From: Gemmatimonas phototrophica
GTDB lineage: Bacteria > Gemmatimonadota > Gemmatimonadetes > Longimicrobiales > Gaopeijiaceae
DNA length: 8,175 nucleotides
Direction: 5' to 3'
Assembly (NCBI GenBank): GCA_945876015.1
Contig: CAMCNM010000080.1
Location: forward strand, 1-8,175
Part shown: positions 6,350 through 8,175 of the stretch, piece after piece
How positions within the stretch are numbered: the first letter of the stretch is position 1
Layout of the letters: every line of letters starts with the position of its first letter
Position numbers and translations under genes: made by a program
Notes under the pieces: generated by a model
What the model was told of the DNA's origin: nothing
The model's database searches: none
The model's input: the letters and a program-made list of their open reading frames with translations, nothing else

Positions 6350-7642
6350 ATGCGAATCTTGGTAGTCGGCACCGGCGGCCGCGAGCACGCCCTCCTCTGG
6401 AAGCTCCGGCGCGACGCGCCCAGCGCGGAGCTCTTCGCCACTCAGCCGAACGCGGGCATGGCCTCCCTCGCCCGCCCCGTCCCGATCGCACCAGGCGACG
6501 TCGAAGCGCTCACCGGATGGGCCGCGTCCCAGCGCATCGATCTCGCCGTGGTCGGACCGGAGGCGCCGCTCGCGGCCGGGATCGCCGACCGCTTCCGCAA
6601 GAAGGGCGTGCCGGTGTTCGGCCCCTCGGCCGAGGCGGCGCGAATCGAGGCGAGCAAGGCATTCGCGAAGGATCTCATGACCGAAGCGGGCATCCCCACC
6701 GCGGGACACCGCACGTTCACCGACGCGGAGCAGGCGGTCGCGTTCATCCGCGAGAGCGGCGCGCCGATCGTGGTGAAGGCGTCCGGTCTCGCGGCCGGAA
6801 AGGGAGCGGTCGTGTGCGCGACCGTCGAGGAAGCGGAAGCCGCCGTCTCGTCGATGCTGCACGACCGTGCGTTCGGCGAGGCCGGCCGCGAGGTCGTGAT
6901 CGAGGAATTCATGGAGGGTGAGGAGCTCTCCGTGTTCGCGGTGACGGACGGAGAGGAAGCGCTCCTGCTGCTCTCCGCGCAGGATCACAAGCGGATCGGC
7001 GAAGGCGACACCGGCCTCAACACCGGCGGGATGGGCGCGTACGCCCCGGTTTCGCTCGCGACACCCGCCATCCTCCTGGAAGCGCGCGAGAAGATCCTCG
7101 TCCCGACCCTGCGCGCGTTGGCGGCCAAGGGCTGTCCGTTCAAAGGGCTGCTCTACGCCGGGCTCATGCTGACGAAGGATGGTCCCAAGGTGGTCGAGTT
7201 CAATTGCCGGTTCGGCGATCCGGAGACGCAGGCGATCCTTCCGCTCCTCGACAGCTCGCTGCTCGAGTTGTTCGCGGAGGTCGCGGAAGGCGGCAGCCTG
7301 AAGGGCCGCGAGCCGCGCTTCCGCGCCGAAACCGCGGTCACGACGGTGCTCGCGTCCGAGGGATATCCGGGCGACTACCCGAAGGGGCGCACGATCGACA
7401 TCCCGGCGGCCGTGAGCGACGACCCGGACGTGATGGTCTTCCACGCCGGGACCCAACTGGCGGGCGACCGCGTCGTGACATCGGGCGGCCGCGTCATGAC
7501 CGTGACCGGAATCGGCGCGACGCTCGCCGAAGCGGCGAGTCGGAGCCGCGAGGCGGCCGCGTCGATTCGCTTCGACGGAAAGCAGTTCCGCCGCGACATC
7601 AGCTGGCGGGAGATGGCGCGCGACGAGCGCATGAAGGTCTGA
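6350..7642 (+). CDS. purD: Phosphoribosylamine-glycine ligase (GAR synthetase)
   Basis: Second step of de novo purine synthesis: ATP-dependent joining of glycine to 5-phosphoribosylamine, in the cytoplasm. 430 residues, the normal length. Seen: N-domain GTGGREHALLWKL (7-19) and VGPEAPLAAG (68-77); ATP-grasp region with KASGLAAGKG (143-152), AQDHKR (210-215), NTGGMGAY (224-231) and FNCRFGDPETQ (284-294), where Glu283 and Asn285 should bind Mg; and a C-terminal domain from about 330 with VTTVLASEGYPGDYPKG (329-345). All signature motifs are intact. Start: ATG 6350, which places MRILVVGTGGREHAL exactly as in the family. No ribosome binding site precedes it and a promoter abuts it, suggesting leaderless translation. 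mutM follows after one base. No PurR box or purine riboswitch was recognised upstream. Confidence 0.97.
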   Translation: MRILVVGTGGREHALLWKLRRDAPSAELFATQPNAGMASLARPVPIAPGDVEALTGWAASQRIDLAVVGPEAPLAAGIADRFRKKGVPVFGPSAEAARIEASKAFAKDLMTEAGIPTAGHRTFTDAEQAVAFIRESGAPIVVKASGLAAGKGAVVCATVEEAEAAVSSMLHDRAFGEAGREVVIEEFMEGEELSVFAVTDGEEALLLLSAQDHKRIGEGDTGLNTGGMGAYAPVSLATPAILLEAREKILVPTLRALAAKGCPFKGLLYAGLMLTKDGPKVVEFNCRFGDPETQAILPLLDSSLLELFAEVAEGGSLKGREPRFRAETAVTTVLASEGYPGDYPKGRTIDIPAAVSDDPDVMVFHAGTQLAGDRVVTSGGRVMTVTGIGATLAEAASRSREAAASIRFDGKQFRRDISWREMARDERMKV

Positions 7643-7643
7643 C

Positions 7644-8175
7644 GTGCCCGAGCTCCCCGAGGCGGAGACGATCGTCCGGGGAATCCGGCGCGCGGTGAGC
7701 GGGCGCCGCATCGAGGACGTCGAGTTGGTGCACGCGGACGTGCTCAGGGTCACGCCGGCGCGCCTCCGGAAGGGTCTCGCGGGACGGCGCATCGAGGGTG
7801 TCGGACGGCGCGCCAAGAACGTGCTGATCCAGCTCGACGACCGATCGGTGGCCTGGATCAACCTCGGAATGACGGGGGGCATCCTCGCCCTTCCCCGCTC
7901 CACTACGCGGCAACCCGTGAGTGAACGATACGGCGCACTCGCCACGCACCCGGCCGTCGTCTTTCTGCTCGACGACCGCACCGACCTCGTGTTCGACGAC
8001 AGCCGCCGCTTCGGCACGGTCGAGCACTTCTCGGCGCCCGCGTCGAGTGCCCGCTCCGCCACCTTCGGCCCCGAGCCGCTGGAGGACGGGTTCACCGCCG
8101 CTGGGCTCTGGGCCGCGCTCAAGAAGTCCCGCGCGCCGGCGCGCTCCTGGCTGCTCGATCAGCGGAAGATCGCGG
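7644..8175 (+). CDS. mutM: Formamidopyrimidine-DNA glycosylase, 3' end cut by window edge
   Basis: Base-excision-repair glycosylase/AP lyase that removes 8-oxoguanine and formamidopyrimidines. 177 residues are visible of about 270-300; the helix-two-turn-helix core and the C-terminal zinc finger lie outside the window. Seen: mature N-terminus PELPEAE, with Pro2 as Schiff-base nucleophile plus Glu3 and Glu6; Lys58 in RRAKNVL, matching E. coli Lys57; the void-filling triad Met76 (NLGMTG), Arg121 and Phe123 (DDSRRFG); and LDQRKIA at the edge, where the family continues into GxGNIYA. Asn73 replaces the usual His of HLGMxG. Start: GTG 7644, one base after the purD TGA, so translation is probably coupled to purD; Pro2 directly after the start confirms the choice. 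Nei is less likely, since it usually begins PEGPE. Confidence 0.94.
   Translation, partial: MPELPEAETIVRGIRRAVSGRRIEDVELVHADVLRVTPARLRKGLAGRRIEGVGRRAKNVLIQLDDRSVAWINLGMTGGILALPRSTTRQPVSERYGALATHPAVVFLLDDRTDLVFDDSRRFGTVEHFSAPASSARSATFGPEPLEDGFTAAGLWAALKKSRAPARSWLLDQRKIA

Noticed and set aside
6338..8122. 594-codon minus-strand ORF opposite purD and mutM
   Set aside because: Low-complexity Arg/Ala-rich translation, covering two genes with full signature motifs on the plus strand; a shadow frame.
1..8175. CRISPR arrays, tRNA/rRNA genes and insertion-sequence ends
   Set aside because: None was seen: no regularly spaced repeats, no recognisable tRNA T-loop context, and no transposase or terminal inverted repeats.

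Overview
This is a GC-rich window (about two thirds G+C by eye) made mostly of chromosomal housekeeping genes, with a short disturbed stretch (about 1,100-2,300) that holds gene remnants and a toxin. GTG starts, an apparently leaderless purD, a GGEGNGG-type phosphohexomutase and the fossil tail of a TPR protein of the kind often fused to Ser/Thr kinases suggest an uncultured high-GC bacterium of the Eisenbacteria / Gemmatimonadota / Acidobacteriota / deltaproteobacterial sort. That placement is inference; no marker gene here fixes the phylum.

Layout. 1-1077 (-): most of a phosphoglucosamine/phosphohexose mutase that runs off the left edge, with a plausible promoter behind it. 1078-1432: no intact gene, but a 21-bp tandem duplication, a G-rich run and the interrupted 3' end of a TPR-protein gene (1252-1398). 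1433-1864 (-): a PIN-domain VapC toxin. Two nucleotides upstream ends a VapB-like tail whose frame has no ordinary start codon before a late ATG. 1969-2365: a small plus-strand ORF that may be another antitoxin tail, then the metB leader. 2366-3523 (+): a cystathionine gamma-synthase/lyase. 3622-4626 (+): an M48 zinc metallopeptidase. 4642-6030 (-): a DUF222-HNH nuclease-like protein, convergent with the peptidase. 6031-6349: an intergenic region with an AT-rich patch, a hairpin and a promoter abutting the purD ATG. 6350-7642 (+): purD. 7644 to the right edge (+): the first two thirds of mutM, one nucleotide after the purD stop and so probably co-transcribed.

How the genes work together. The intact genes cover amino-sugar precursor supply (glmM), transsulfuration/methionine synthesis (metB), proteolysis (M48), purine synthesis (purD) and oxidised-purine repair (mutM). 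Only purD-mutM looks like an operon. I found no convincing new multi-gene system. The parts most worth a second look are the toxin-antitoxin remnant zone, the decayed TPR gene end and the leaderless purD promoter.
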